This document shows, piece after piece, positions 5,307 to 13,420 of a stretch of 28,459 nt of DNA (position 1 is its first letter; every line of letters starts with the position of its first letter). Location: NCBI GenBank assembly GCA_937903315.1, contig CALCZO010000213.1, forward strand, positions 1 to 28,459, written 5' to 3'. This stretch comes from an uncultured Alphaproteobacteria bacterium (GTDB taxonomy: Bacteria; Pseudomonadota; Alphaproteobacteria; Rhizobiales; Beijerinckiaceae). The notes under the pieces are model-generated. The model searched no databases. It was not told where the DNA came from and saw only the letters and a list, made by a program, of their open reading frames with translations. Made by a program: the position numbers and the translations under genes.

Positions 5307-7208
5307 ATGGCTGGCAACGGCACCTACACCAAGGTCTACGAGGGCTGGAAGAACGACCCCGAGGCGTTCTGGAAAAAGGCTGCGGAAGCGATCGACTGGG
5401 TTCGCCCCCCGTCCGTGATCCTCGACCGCGATGCCGGCGTCTATGGCCGCTGGTTTGCCGACGCGATTGGCAACACCGCCTACAACTGCCTCGACCGGCA
5501 TATCGCTGCCGGACGCGGCGCGCAGGATGCGATCCTCTATGATTCGCCGGTCACCGGCACCAAGGCGCGCATCAGCTACGACACCCTGCTCGACGAGGTG
5601 CAGGTGCTGGGCCAGGTGCTCAGGGACGCCGGCGTCGCCAAGGGCGACCGGGTGCTGCTGTATATGCCGATGATCCCCGAGGCAGTGATCGCGATGCTGG
5701 CCTGCGCCCGCATCGGCGCGGTCCACTCGGTCGTGTTCGGCGGCTTTGCCGCGCGGGAACTCGCCACCCGCATCGACGATTGCCAGCCCAAGGCGATCCT
5801 GTCGGCCTCCTGCGGCATCGAACCGGGCCGGATCGTCAAGTACAAGCCGCTGCTCGACGAGGCGATCAGCCTCGCGTCCGCCAAGCCGCAGACCTGCTTC
5901 GTCATCCAGCGTCCGCAGGAAACGGCAACGCTGATCGAGGGCCGCGACCATGACTGGGGGGCCGCCCGCGATGCGATGCGCGCCTCCGGCCGGCACAGGG
6001 CCTGCGCGCCCGAGCCGATGGCCGCGACCGATCCGCTCTATGTGCTCTATACCTCCGGCACCACCGGCAAGCCGAAAGGCGTCGTGCGCGACACCGGCGG
6101 CCACATGGTGGCGCTGCGCTGGTCGATGAGCGGGCTGTACAATGCCGAGCCGGGCGAGGTGTTCTGGGCCGCTTCCGACGTCGGCTGGGTCGTCGGTCAT
6201 TCCTACATCTGCTACGCGCCGCTGCTCGCCGGCTGCACCACGGTCCTGTTCGAAGGCAAGCCGGTCGGCACCCCCGATCCCGGCACGTTCTGGCGCATCA
6301 TCGAGGAATACAAGGTCCGCAACTTCTTCACCGCGCCGACAGCGCTGCGGGCGATCAAGAAGGACGATCCAGACGGCAATTTCGTCAAGAAGTACGATAT
6401 CTCGTGCCTCAAGTCGCTGTTCCTCGCCGGCGAGCGCGCCGATCCGGATACGGTGCAATGGGCGGAAGAAAAGCTCGGCGTGCCGGTAATCGACCATTGG
6501 TGGCAGACCGAAACCGGCTGGGCGATTGCCGGCAATCCGACCGGGATTGAACTGCTGCCGGTCAAGCGCGGCTCGCCGACCCTGCCGATGCCCGGATTTG
6601 ACGTGCGCATCCTTGATGAAGCCGGCCACGAGGTCGAGCCGTTCAAGATGGGATCGATCGCCATCAAGCTGCCGCTGCCGCCCGCCGCCCTGCCCTCGCT
6701 GTGGCAGGCCGACGACCGGTTCCAGGAAAGCTATCTGACCGAGTTCAAGGGCTATTACTCGACCTCGGACGCCGGCTATCGCGATGCCGACGGCTATCTC
6801 TACATCATGGGCCGCACCGACGACATCATCAACGTCGCCGGCCATCGGCTGTCGACCGGCGGTATGGAGGAGGTGCTGTCCTCCCACCCGTCCGTGGCCG
6901 AATGCGCGGTGATCGGCGCCAAGGACTCACTCAAGGGCGAGGCGCCGCTCGGCTTCGTCGTGCTGAAGGCCGGGGTCACCAAGTCGGCGGTCGAGATCGA
7001 GAAGGAGTGCATGGCGCTGATCCGCGAGAAGATCGGCCCCGTCGCCGCCTACAAGCACACGGTCGTCGTCGCGCGGCTGCCGAAAACCCGCTCGGGCAAG
7101 ATCCTGCGCGGCACGATGAAAAAAATCGCCGATCACGATCCATGGACGATGCCGGCGACCATCGACGATCCGGCCACGCTTGACGAGATCGCCAAGGCGC
7201 TTGCCTGA
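5307..7208 (+). CDS. prpE: Propionyl-CoA synthetase (propionate-CoA ligase)
   Basis: PrpE activates propionate to propionyl-CoA through a propionyl-AMP intermediate. The 633-residue protein is an acyl-CoA synthetase of the ANL superfamily of normal PrpE length. It shows the N-terminal ACAS domain, the phosphate-binding TSGTTGKPKG loop (249-258) followed by VVRDTGGH, a sequence characteristic of PrpE rather than acetyl-CoA synthetase, the adenine-binding DHWWQTETGW segment (397-406), MGRTDDIINVAGHRLS (501-516) and the C-terminal catalytic lysine in SGKILRG (K598), a residue known in relatives to be inhibited by acetylation. A good GGAGG site precedes the ATG. No methylcitrate-cycle or propionyl-CoA carboxylase genes are in the window, so propionyl-CoA must be processed by enzymes encoded elsewhere. 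Confidence 0.96.
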   Translation: MAGNGTYTKVYEGWKNDPEAFWKKAAEAIDWVRPPSVILDRDAGVYGRWFADAIGNTAYNCLDRHIAAGRGAQDAILYDSPVTGTKARISYDTLLDEVQVLGQVLRDAGVAKGDRVLLYMPMIPEAVIAMLACARIGAVHSVVFGGFAARELATRIDDCQPKAILSASCGIEPGRIVKYKPLLDEAISLASAKPQTCFVIQRPQETATLIEGRDHDWGAARDAMRASGRHRACAPEPMAATDPLYVLYTSGTTGKPKGVVRDTGGHMVALRWSMSGLYNAEPGEVFWAASDVGWVVGHSYICYAPLLAGCTTVLFEGKPVGTPDPGTFWRIIEEYKVRNFFTAPTALRAIKKDDPDGNFVKKYDISCLKSLFLAGERADPDTVQWAEEKLGVPVIDHWWQTETGWAIAGNPTGIELLPVKRGSPTLPMPGFDVRILDEAGHEVEPFKMGSIAIKLPLPPAALPSLWQADDRFQESYLTEFKGYYSTSDAGYRDADGYLYIMGRTDDIINVAGHRLSTGGMEEVLSSHPSVAECAVIGAKDSLKGEAPLGFVVLKAGVTKSAVEIEKECMALIREKIGPVAAYKHTVVVARLPKTRSGKILRGTMKKIADHDPWTMPATIDDPATLDEIAKALA

Positions 7209-7235
7209 CCGGACACGGAAGCACAACGAACCGGC

Positions 7236-7258
7236 CCCGCCGTCCATCGGGCGGCGGG
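7236..7258 (+). terminator. GC-rich hairpin after prpE
   Basis: A 10-bp stem (7236-7245 with 7249-7258, one G-T wobble) and an ATC loop begin 28 nt after the prpE stop. There is no T-tract, so termination by this hairpin alone is uncertain. Confidence 0.5.
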
Positions 7259-7332
7259 AGCGCAGAGGAACCGGCGCGGGATACGATCAGCCGGACAATC
7301 CCGTCAGCAGTAAGACTGGGTGATTGTAGGAA

Positions 7333-7372
7333 TATTTTCGAAATACGACACTGACCTGCCACAATGGCAGGT
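7333..7372. repeat. Two inverted repeats in the prpE to DUF2189 gap
   Basis: The 318-nt gap 7209-7526 contains no gene that I can support. Apart from the prpE hairpin it has an AT-rich dyad, TATTT-TCG-AAATA (7333-7345), and a perfect 8-bp repeat, ACCTGCCA-CAA-TGGCAGGT (7354-7372). These could be regulator-binding sites or a weak terminator ahead of the DUF2189 gene; nothing more can be said from sequence. Confidence 0.4.
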
Positions 7373-7526
7373 TTGCAGAGGCGCACGTCTGTCAAAGCGG
7401 CAAAATCAGGTGCGCCAGCGCGTAAAACGGCCCGTCATTCCCCGTTGACGAAAATCAAATGCACTGGTTGCATCGCTGATCAGCAGAACATGAGCAGCCG
7501 GAATACCGGCGCCTCAGGAGGGGACC

Positions 7527-8351
7527 ATGGACGGACAGGACGCGCTGGCACAAAGCCAACCGGTGGAGGAAGCGCCGCGCAAGCCCGAACCGATCGTCAA
7601 CGCGATCACATTTGCGGCCGTCACCGAATCGATCGCCGAGGGCATGCGGGACTTTCGCGCCGCGCCGAAGTTCGGCCTGACTTTCGGTCTGATCTATGCG
7701 CTGGGTGGGATATTGACCGTCCTGACAGCCTCGGCACTGAACATGGTCTACCTGACCTATCCGATCGCCGCCGGCTTCGCGCTCGCCGGCCCGCTGGTTT
7801 CGATCGGTCTGTACAAAGTCAGCCGGATGCTCGAACGCGGCGAAACCCCGACGTGGAACCGCGTCATTGGCGCGATTCTCCAGCAGACGGGCAAGGAAAT
7901 CGGCTGGATGAGCTTCGTCGTCCTGTTCGTGCTGATCGTCTGGCTCTATCAGGTGCGCCTGCTGCTGGCGATTTTCCTCGGCTCGGAATCGATCTCGACG
8001 ATGCGCGATTTCCTGACCGTGGTGATGACGACACCGCAGGGCTGGGTTTTCCTCGCCATCGGCCATGTCATCGGCGCGATCCTGTCGGTCGTGCTGTTCT
8101 CGCTCACCGTCGTCTCGTTCCCGATGCTGCTGGACCGCGACGTCGATTTCATCACCGCGATGATCACATCGGTGCGTGCGGTGGCGAAAAACACCGTGCC
8201 GCTGCTGATCTGGGCCGGATTGATCGCCGCTCTGCTGACCGTCGCTTCGCTGCCGTTCTTCCTCGGCGTCGTGGTGGTGCTGCCGCTGCTCGGCCATGCG
8301 AGCTGGCATCTTTACCGCAAGCTGGTCGCGCCCGAAGAGGCAGCGGCCTGA
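7527..8351 (+). CDS. DUF2189 family integral membrane protein
   Basis: This 274-residue inner-membrane protein matches the DUF2189 family of unknown function. A cytoplasmic-looking N-terminus (about 1-45) is followed by hydrophobic segments at about 48-70, 76-96, 126-150, 174-200 and 223-257. The FRAAPKFGLTFGLIYALGG region and the later FPMLLDRDVDF segment are family-like. A strong AGGAGG site sits seven bases before the ATG. A near-perfect hairpin follows the stop. It is preceded by a 318-nt gap after prpE and is probably transcribed on its own. Confidence 0.83.
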   Translation: MDGQDALAQSQPVEEAPRKPEPIVNAITFAAVTESIAEGMRDFRAAPKFGLTFGLIYALGGILTVLTASALNMVYLTYPIAAGFALAGPLVSIGLYKVSRMLERGETPTWNRVIGAILQQTGKEIGWMSFVVLFVLIVWLYQVRLLLAIFLGSESISTMRDFLTVVMTTPQGWVFLAIGHVIGAILSVVLFSLTVVSFPMLLDRDVDFITAMITSVRAVAKNTVPLLIWAGLIAALLTVASLPFFLGVVVVLPLLGHASWHLYRKLVAPEEAAA

Positions 8352-8362
8352 GGCTGACGGAA

Positions 8363-8387
8363 AAGGCCCGGCGGATGGCCGGGCCTT
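8363..8387. terminator. Bidirectional terminator between DUF2189 and DUF1013 genes
   Basis: A perfect 10-bp stem, AAGGCCCGGC with GCCGGGCCTT, and a GGATG loop lie between two convergent genes, 11 nt after one stop and 27 nt after the other. The A/T pairs at the base give short A and T runs on both strands. Confidence 0.7.
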
Positions 8388-8414
8388 GGATCGCGTTGCC
8401 GTCGGGCCGGAACC

Positions 8415-9095
8415 CTACTTGAGTTCCTTGAGCTTGGCGAAGACGTTGGCGATTTCCTGATCTTCCTCTTTCTTGACCGAAGCGGCCGAACGGACCGGCT
8501 CGAGCGGCGGCTCGTCGGCCGTCGTCACCGAGGCCGGCAGCAGGGTCGCGCCGGTTTCCACCGGGGCCGGACGTTCCTTGGCCGCGCGCTGCACCTCGAA
8601 ATCGAGATCAAGCTGCGAACACAGGCCCAGCGTCACCGGGTCCATCGGCGTCAGGTTGTTGGCGTTCCAGTGGGTCCGCTCCTTCACCGAGGCGATGGTG
8701 GTCTTGGTGGTGCCGACCAGCCGCATGATCTGGGCATCCTTGAGTTCAGGATGGCTCTTGATCAGCCACAGGATGGCGTTCGGCCGGTCCTGTCGCTTGG
8801 AGACCGGGGTGTAGCGCGGCCCCTTGGTGCGCTTCATGTCCGGCACGCGCACCTTCGGCTCGGCCACATGCATCCGGTACTGCGGATCGCGGATCGCCCG
8901 CTCCAGTTCGTCGCGCGTCAGCTGGCCGGCAACGAGCGGATCGTAGCCCTTGATGCCGCTGGCCACCTCGCCATCGGCGATGCCCTTGACCTCGAGCGGG
9001 TGCAGCCGACAGAATTCGGCGATCTGATCGAAGGTCAGCGGCGTATTGTCCACCAGCCAGACCGCCGTCGCCTTGGGCATCAGAAGCATTGCCAT
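8415..9095 (-). CDS. DUF1013 protein / TrcR-type cell-cycle transcriptional regulator
   Basis: The family is restricted to alphaproteobacteria; it is, as I recall, now named TrcR, a cell-cycle transcriptional regulator. The start chosen is the ATG at 9095 with a GGAGG site upstream, giving 226 residues beginning MAMLLMPKATAVWLVDNT; longer readings extend into the promoter region. Two helix-turn-helix-like stretches are visible: TFDQIAEFCRLHPLEVKGIA at about 21-40, and the DAQIMRLVGTTKTTIASVKE segment at about 120-139. A proline- and glutamate-rich linker and a short helix (NVFAKLKELK) end the protein. It is divergent from pcaH across a 257-nt region that holds a dyad operator candidate. Confidence 0.88.
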   Translation of the reverse strand: MAMLLMPKATAVWLVDNTPLTFDQIAEFCRLHPLEVKGIADGEVASGIKGYDPLVAGQLTRDELERAIRDPQYRMHVAEPKVRVPDMKRTKGPRYTPVSKRQDRPNAILWLIKSHPELKDAQIMRLVGTTKTTIASVKERTHWNANNLTPMDPVTLGLCSQLDLDFEVQRAAKERPAPVETGATLLPASVTTADEPPLEPVRSAASVKKEEDQEIANVFAKLKELK

Positions 9096-9173
9096 GGTAT
9101 CCTCCGGGGGCAGGGTGCGGCGCGAGCCGCTCTTCAGGCATGTGTTCTCGCTCTGGAACCCGGCCCAAAGAAA

Positions 9174-9213
9174 GAGAGACTCTCGCGTGTACGGGAAGAA
9201 CTTTCCATACGCG
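9174..9213. promoter_or_regulatory. Operator candidate: two dyads between DUF1013 and pcaH
   Basis: A short perfect dyad GAGAG-A-CTCTC (9174-9184) is followed by a longer imperfect one. Its left arm is 9186-9198 and its right arm 9201-9213, matching at 10 of 13 positions around an AA centre (GTACGGGAAG / CTTTCCATAC). The pair lies about 80 nt upstream of the DUF1013 start and 140 nt upstream of pcaH. I cannot assign a regulator. Confidence 0.35.
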
Positions 9214-9352
9214 ATTGTCGCGCCGCATGCAATCTTTCCGCGCGAAATGACGTGTATGGCCGTCAGGCCTGCGGGTGCAGCCTTGCCAGAAGGGCCGGTT
9301 TTGTCGATCATCGAGAAAACAGGACACACGACACAGGGGCAGGAGACGGGCC

Positions 9353-10078
9353 ATGAGCGACGCAGGCTCTTTCGTCCGGCGGGACCGGTTATGGCATCCG
9401 CCGCAATATGACCCGGGCTACAAGACTTCCGTGCTGCGGTCGCCGCGCCGGGCACTGTTGTCGATGGCGATGTCGTCCTCCGAGCGCAACGGGCCGAAAT
9501 TCGGCCACTCCATGCTCGATCCCGGCGACAACGACCTGATCCGCAACCACATGGTCTCCGGCGAGGCGGTGGGCGAGCGCATCGTCGTGCATGGCCGCGT
9601 GCTCGACGAATTCGGCCGGCCGGTTCGCGGCACGCTGCTGGAGGTCTGGCAGGCCAATGCGGGCGGCAAGTACCGCCACATCAACGACGGCTACATGGCA
9701 GCAGACGATGCCAATTTCGGCGGTTGCGGCCGCTGCATGACCGACGACAACGGCTATTATTTCTTCCGCACCATCCGCCCCGGCCCTTACCCCTGGCGCA
9801 ACAACGGTTCGGACTGGCGGCCGGCGCACATCCATTTCTCGATCTTCGGCGAGGCCTTTGCGCAACGGCTTGTGACGCAGATGTATTTCGAGGGCGACCC
9901 CCTGATTCCGCTCTGCCCGATCGTCAACACCATCCCGACTCTGGCCGCGCGCAACATGCTGGTGGCCGGGCTCGACATGGCCAACATGGTGCCGTTCGAT
10001 TGTCTGGCCTACCGGTTCGACATCGTGCTGCGTGGCCGCCGGCAGACCTTTTTCGAAAACCTGACCGCGGGGATGTGA
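9353..10078 (+). CDS. pcaH: Protocatechuate 3,4-dioxygenase, beta subunit
   Basis: With PcaG this non-heme Fe(III) enzyme cleaves protocatechuate between its hydroxyls to beta-carboxy-cis,cis-muconate, the entry to the beta-ketoadipate pathway. The ATG at 9353 has an AGGAG site; the 241-residue product has the normal length. All four iron ligands of the beta subunit are present: Y107 in GKYRH, Y146 in GPYPW, and H159 and H161 in PAHIH, matching Pseudomonas Tyr108, Tyr147, His160 and His162 with an offset of one. A possible promoter is TTGCCA (9283-9288), 17 nt, then GATCAT (9306-9311). pcaG follows after a 1-nt gap. No other pca gene or PcaQ-type regulator is visible here. Confidence 0.95.
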   Translation: MSDAGSFVRRDRLWHPPQYDPGYKTSVLRSPRRALLSMAMSSSERNGPKFGHSMLDPGDNDLIRNHMVSGEAVGERIVVHGRVLDEFGRPVRGTLLEVWQANAGGKYRHINDGYMAADDANFGGCGRCMTDDNGYYFFRTIRPGPYPWRNNGSDWRPAHIHFSIFGEAFAQRLVTQMYFEGDPLIPLCPIVNTIPTLAARNMLVAGLDMANMVPFDCLAYRFDIVLRGRRQTFFENLTAGM

Positions 10079-10079
10079 G

Positions 10080-10670
10080 ATGCCGGTTGAAACGCTGAAG
10101 GAAACCCCGTCCCAGACTGCGGGACCCTACCTGCACATTGGCATGCTGCCGGCCCAGGCCGGATTGAAGCTGCGCAGCCAGGAAAAGCTCAACGTGCTTG
10201 CCGGCCCCGGTGTCGAGGGCACGCGCATCCGCGTCGAAGGGACGGTCTATGACGGCGCCGGCCTGCCGGTGCGCGATGCCGGGATCGAAATCTGGCAGGC
10301 CGATTCGAAAGGCCGGTACAACGCTCCCGGCTTTTCGGGCTGGGGCCGCGCCGGGGCCGATTTCGAAACCGGTCTCTACTGGTTCGAAACGATCAGGCCA
10401 GGCCGCACGCCGTTCGACGCAACGCGGCTCCAGGCGCCGCACCTGTCCCTGCTGGTCTTTGCCCGCGGCATCAACATCCATCTGCACACGCGGATGTACT
10501 TTGCCGACGAGGACGCGGCCAATGCCGAGGACCCGATCCTGCGCTCGATCGAACTCAGGCCCCTGCGCCAGACCCTGATGGCGACCGCCGAAAAGCGTGG
10601 CAGCGAGACGGTGTACCGGTTCGATATTCATCTGCAGGGCGAGAAGGAAACGATCTTCTTCGACATCTGA
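10080..10670 (+). CDS. pcaG: Protocatechuate 3,4-dioxygenase, alpha subunit
   Basis: PcaG is the structural partner of PcaH. It shares the fold but lacks the iron ligands, and it contributes residues to the active-site pocket. The 196-residue product starts MPVETLKETPSQTAGPYLHI, with the typical SQTxGPY opening, has the family VRDAGIEIWQAD core (65-76), and ends with FDIHLQGEKETIFFDI. The FARGINIHLHTRMYF segment (127-141) replaces the metal site and supplies the pocket arginine. The start codon lies 1 nt after the pcaH stop, so equal expression through coupling is likely. The downstream ABC exporter is on the same strand after 76 nt; read-through is possible but the separate function suggests otherwise. 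Confidence 0.94.
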   Translation: MPVETLKETPSQTAGPYLHIGMLPAQAGLKLRSQEKLNVLAGPGVEGTRIRVEGTVYDGAGLPVRDAGIEIWQADSKGRYNAPGFSGWGRAGADFETGLYWFETIRPGRTPFDATRLQAPHLSLLVFARGINIHLHTRMYFADEDAANAEDPILRSIELRPLRQTLMATAEKRGSETVYRFDIHLQGEKETIFFDI

Positions 10671-10746
10671 GCGGTCGATCGCAACCCGGGACCGCCGACG
10701 TTTGAGGCTTTCCGGGACGACGCCGACCTGCTAGCCAAGGCTCGCC

Positions 10747-12549
10747 ATGCGTAAACGTTCCCAGACAGAATCCTCCGCCGCCCGCACCGAAGGCCCCTCC
10801 CGCAAGGCGCCGCTCTCGGCATTGTCCGGCCTCATCCCGTTTGTCCGCCCCTATCGCGGCCGGATTGTCGCCGCGCTGTTTGCGCTCGTCCTCGCCTCTG
10901 GCGCGACGCTGGCGATTCCGATGGCGATCCGCCGCATGGTCGACTTCGGCTTCAACGCCGACCAGCACGGCATGGTCGATGCGTATTTCTTCATGCTGGT
11001 CATCGTGGTGGGTGTGCTCGCCTTCGCCTCCGGCCTGCGTCACTATCTGGTGATGACGCTGGGCGAACGCATCGTCGCCGACACAAGAACGGCGATATTC
11101 GCCAAGGTGATGGCGCTTGACGGCGCATTCTTCGACCGCACGCGGGCCGGGGACATCGTCTCGCGGCTGACGGCGGACACCACCCAGATCAAGTCGACCT
11201 TCGGTGCCGCTGCCTCCATCGCGCTGCGCAACGTCCTGCTGTTCATCGGGGCGGTGACGCTGATGGCGATCACCTCGCCGTGGCTGTCGGGCATGGTGCT
11301 GGTGGCGATTCCGCTGATCGTTCTGCCGCTGGTCATTGCCGGGCGCGGGGTGCGCGGACGGTCGCGCGCGGCGCAGGACACGCTGGCCGAGGCCGCCGGC
11401 TTTGCCGCCGAGCGCATCGGCGCCGCCCGCGCCGTGCAGGCCCTGAACGGCGAGACCGCCGCCGTCGCCCGGTTCCGCGAGGCGGCCGAGACGGCCTACA
11501 ACGCCGCACGCGCCTCGACGCTGGCGCGCTCGATCCTGACCTCTGTCGGCATCTTTCTGGTCTTCGCCTCGGTGATCGGCGTGCTGTGGACCGGCGCGCA
11601 ATCGGTGATTTCCGGCGAGATGACGGCCGGGCGGCTGTCGCAGTTCGTGCTCTATGCGGTTTTTGCCGCCAGCGCGCTCGGTCAATTGTCCGATGTCTAC
11701 GGCGAGATCAGCCAGGCCGCCGGCGCGGCCGCCTCGATTTCCGAACTGCTGGCGACCGAACCGGCGGTGACGCCGCCGGCCCATCCGGTGCCGCCGGCCC
11801 GCCCGTCGCGCGGGGCCATCCGCTTTGACGCGGTCGGCTTTGCCTATCCCTCGCGGCCGGACGTGGCGACGTTCTCCGGTCTGTCGCTGTCGGCGGCGCC
11901 GGGCGAGCGGCTGGCTATCGTCGGCCCGTCGGGTGCCGGCAAGTCGACCCTGTTCCAACTGCTGCTGCGCCACTACGATCCCTCTGCAGGCGCGATTTCG
12001 ATCGACGACGTGCCGATCAACGCCATGGCGCTCGCCGATCTGCGGTCGCTGGTCGCGCTGGTGCCGCAGGATCCGGTGATTTTTGCCACTTCGGTGGCCG
12101 ACAATATCCGCCTCGCCAACCCTGCCGCCAGCGATGAGGACATTCGCCGCGTGGCGCGCCTCGCCGCCGCGGACGGGTTCATTGCCCGCATGCCCGAGGG
12201 CTACAACACAATGGTCGGCGAACGCGGCGTGACCCTGTCGGGCGGCGAGCGCCAGCGTATCGCCATTGCCCGGGCGATGCTGCGCAACGCCCCGATCCTG
12301 CTGCTCGACGAGGCGACCTCCGCGCTCGACGCCGAAAACGAGCAGGAGGTGCAGACCGCGCTTGATGCCGCGATGCAGGGCCGCACCAGCCTTGTCATCG
12401 CCCATCGCCTCGCCACGATCCGTGCCGCGGACCGGATTGTCGTGCTCGAGCAGGGCCGCATCGTCGAGGAAGGCGATCACGCCGGGCTGGTGGCCCGTGG
12501 CGGGCTCTATGCCCGTCTCGCAGCGCTGCAATTCGGCGCCGGGCAGTAG
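10747..12549 (+). CDS. ABC exporter, fused permease and ATPase (MsbA-like)
   Basis: This is a half-size type IV exporter of 600 residues that should work as a homodimer in the inner membrane, pumping lipids or other amphiphiles outward. The transmembrane domain (about 35-320, six helices) is followed by the nucleotide-binding domain: Walker A GPSGAGKST (393-401), Q-loop VPQDP (439-443), signature LSGGE (497-501), Walker B ILLLDE ending in the catalytic E522, and the switch histidine H553 in IAHRLA. The protein is complete. It resembles the bacterial MsbA/ABCB-like group common in alphaproteobacteria (TIGR02204 type), whose substrate is unknown. The DUF805 gene begins 8 nt after its stop, so the two are probably one unit. 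Confidence 0.92.
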   Translation: MRKRSQTESSAARTEGPSRKAPLSALSGLIPFVRPYRGRIVAALFALVLASGATLAIPMAIRRMVDFGFNADQHGMVDAYFFMLVIVVGVLAFASGLRHYLVMTLGERIVADTRTAIFAKVMALDGAFFDRTRAGDIVSRLTADTTQIKSTFGAAASIALRNVLLFIGAVTLMAITSPWLSGMVLVAIPLIVLPLVIAGRGVRGRSRAAQDTLAEAAGFAAERIGAARAVQALNGETAAVARFREAAETAYNAARASTLARSILTSVGIFLVFASVIGVLWTGAQSVISGEMTAGRLSQFVLYAVFAASALGQLSDVYGEISQAAGAAASISELLATEPAVTPPAHPVPPARPSRGAIRFDAVGFAYPSRPDVATFSGLSLSAAPGERLAIVGPSGAGKSTLFQLLLRHYDPSAGAISIDDVPINAMALADLRSLVALVPQDPVIFATSVADNIRLANPAASDEDIRRVARLAAADGFIARMPEGYNTMVGERGVTLSGGERQRIAIARAMLRNAPILLLDEATSALDAENEQEVQTALDAAMQGRTSLVIAHRLATIRAADRIVVLEQGRIVEEGDHAGLVARGGLYARLAALQFGAGQ

Positions 12550-12557
12550 ACCGGCCG

Positions 12558-12998
12558 ATGCGCTGGTCGAACATGGCCCGGCTGCTGTTCTCCGACGAGG
12601 GGCGGATCAGCCGCAGGGACTTCTGGCGGTTCGGGCTGGTCGCGCTGGCTCTTGCGGTCGTTGCCATCCTGCTCGCCGGCCCGCGCCGGATGGTGCTGGC
12701 GCATGCGGCCTATGGCATCGTGATGCTGTATCCGAGCTATTGCGTCTTCGCCAAACGGTTGCAGGACATTGACATGTCCGGCCTGTGGGCGGTGGTGATC
12801 GTGGCCATCGCCGCCGGCGATCTCGTCGGCGGGCTGGGCGGCATCCACGGCCTCCTGGGCCATCCCGCCGTGCCAGCCTGGGGACGGACAGGCTGGTCCG
12901 CGCTGTCGAATGCCAATATCGCGGTGGTCTTTGCCGGTCTCGGCGTCATTCCCGGCACCGCCGGGGCCAACCGCTATGGCCCGATGCCCGGCCAGTGA
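12558..12998 (+). CDS. DUF805 family inner-membrane protein
   Basis: DUF805 proteins are small polytopic membrane proteins of unknown function. The 146-residue product shows the family hallmarks GRISRRDFW near the N-terminus, KRLQDIDMSGLW after the second hydrophobic segment and the C-terminal PGTAGANRYGP. Hydrophobic segments lie at about 26-41, 47-62, 77-92 and 115-132. An alternative start at the ATG at 12573 (MARLLFS) would match the usual family N-terminus equally well. The gene follows the ABC exporter by 8 nt. Its last 25 nt overlap, on the opposite strand, the end of the GNAT gene. Confidence 0.85.
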   Translation: MRWSNMARLLFSDEGRISRRDFWRFGLVALALAVVAILLAGPRRMVLAHAAYGIVMLYPSYCVFAKRLQDIDMSGLWAVVIVAIAAGDLVGGLGGIHGLLGHPAVPAWGRTGWSALSNANIAVVFAGLGVIPGTAGANRYGPMPGQ

Positions 12999-13420
12999 TA
13001 CCACCACAGCGGCAGGCCCGATGCCTCGCTGACATCGGCCGCGCCGCGCTGGAACCCTTCGCGCTCGTAAAACCGGATCGCCCGATGGTTCTTCTGGTTG
13101 ACCCTGAGCGACAGGTCGCCCGGCGACAGCGATTTGGCGTCGTCCAGCAGCGCATGGGCCACGCCACTGCCCTGCGCCGCCCGCGCGACCGCGACCTGAT
13201 CGAGATAGCCGGTTGTATCGAGCGTGTAGAACCCGGTCGCCGCATCCGCCGCATCGACGGCGACCCTGAGTCGGATGCCTCCCGCGACCATGCCGGCCAG
13301 ACGATCCGAGAACCCCGGCCTGCGTGCAGCGAAATCGATTTCCGGCAGCGTTGCCTGCCAGGCCTCCTGCCACAGGTCGAGCAACGGCTCGTGATCGGCG
13401 GGCCGGTAGTCGCGGATCAC
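12974..13420 (-). CDS. GNAT family N-acetyltransferase
   Basis: A cytoplasmic acetyl-CoA-dependent acetyltransferase of 148 residues; the acceptor is unknown. Motif A is visible as DQVAVARAAQGSGVAHALLD (74-93), with the QGSGVA pyrophosphate loop, and motif B as NQKNHRAIRFYEREGF (108-123). The start chosen is the GTG at 13420, which overlaps the stop of the MotB-like gene as GTGA; a longer in-frame reading runs inside that gene and is not supported. This tight overlap, after the TGATG junction of the ExbB/MotB-like pair, makes a coupled three-gene unit likely. The 3' end overlaps the convergent DUF805 gene by 25 nt. Confidence 0.87.
   Translation of the reverse strand: MIRDYRPADHEPLLDLWQEAWQATLPEIDFAARRPGFSDRLAGMVAGGIRLRVAVDAADAATGFYTLDTTGYLDQVAVARAAQGSGVAHALLDDAKSLSPGDLSLRVNQKNHRAIRFYEREGFQRGAADVSEASGLPLWWYHWPGIGP

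Noticed and set aside
5166..6887. Long open frame antisense to prpE (573 codons)
   Set aside because: High-GC shadow frame; no recognisable domain, composition biased to R, H, G and D as expected for an antisense reading of a real gene.
10555..12531. Long open frame antisense to the ABC exporter (658 codons)
   Set aside because: Shadow of the well-supported exporter; low-complexity R/H/Q/D-rich translation without family features.
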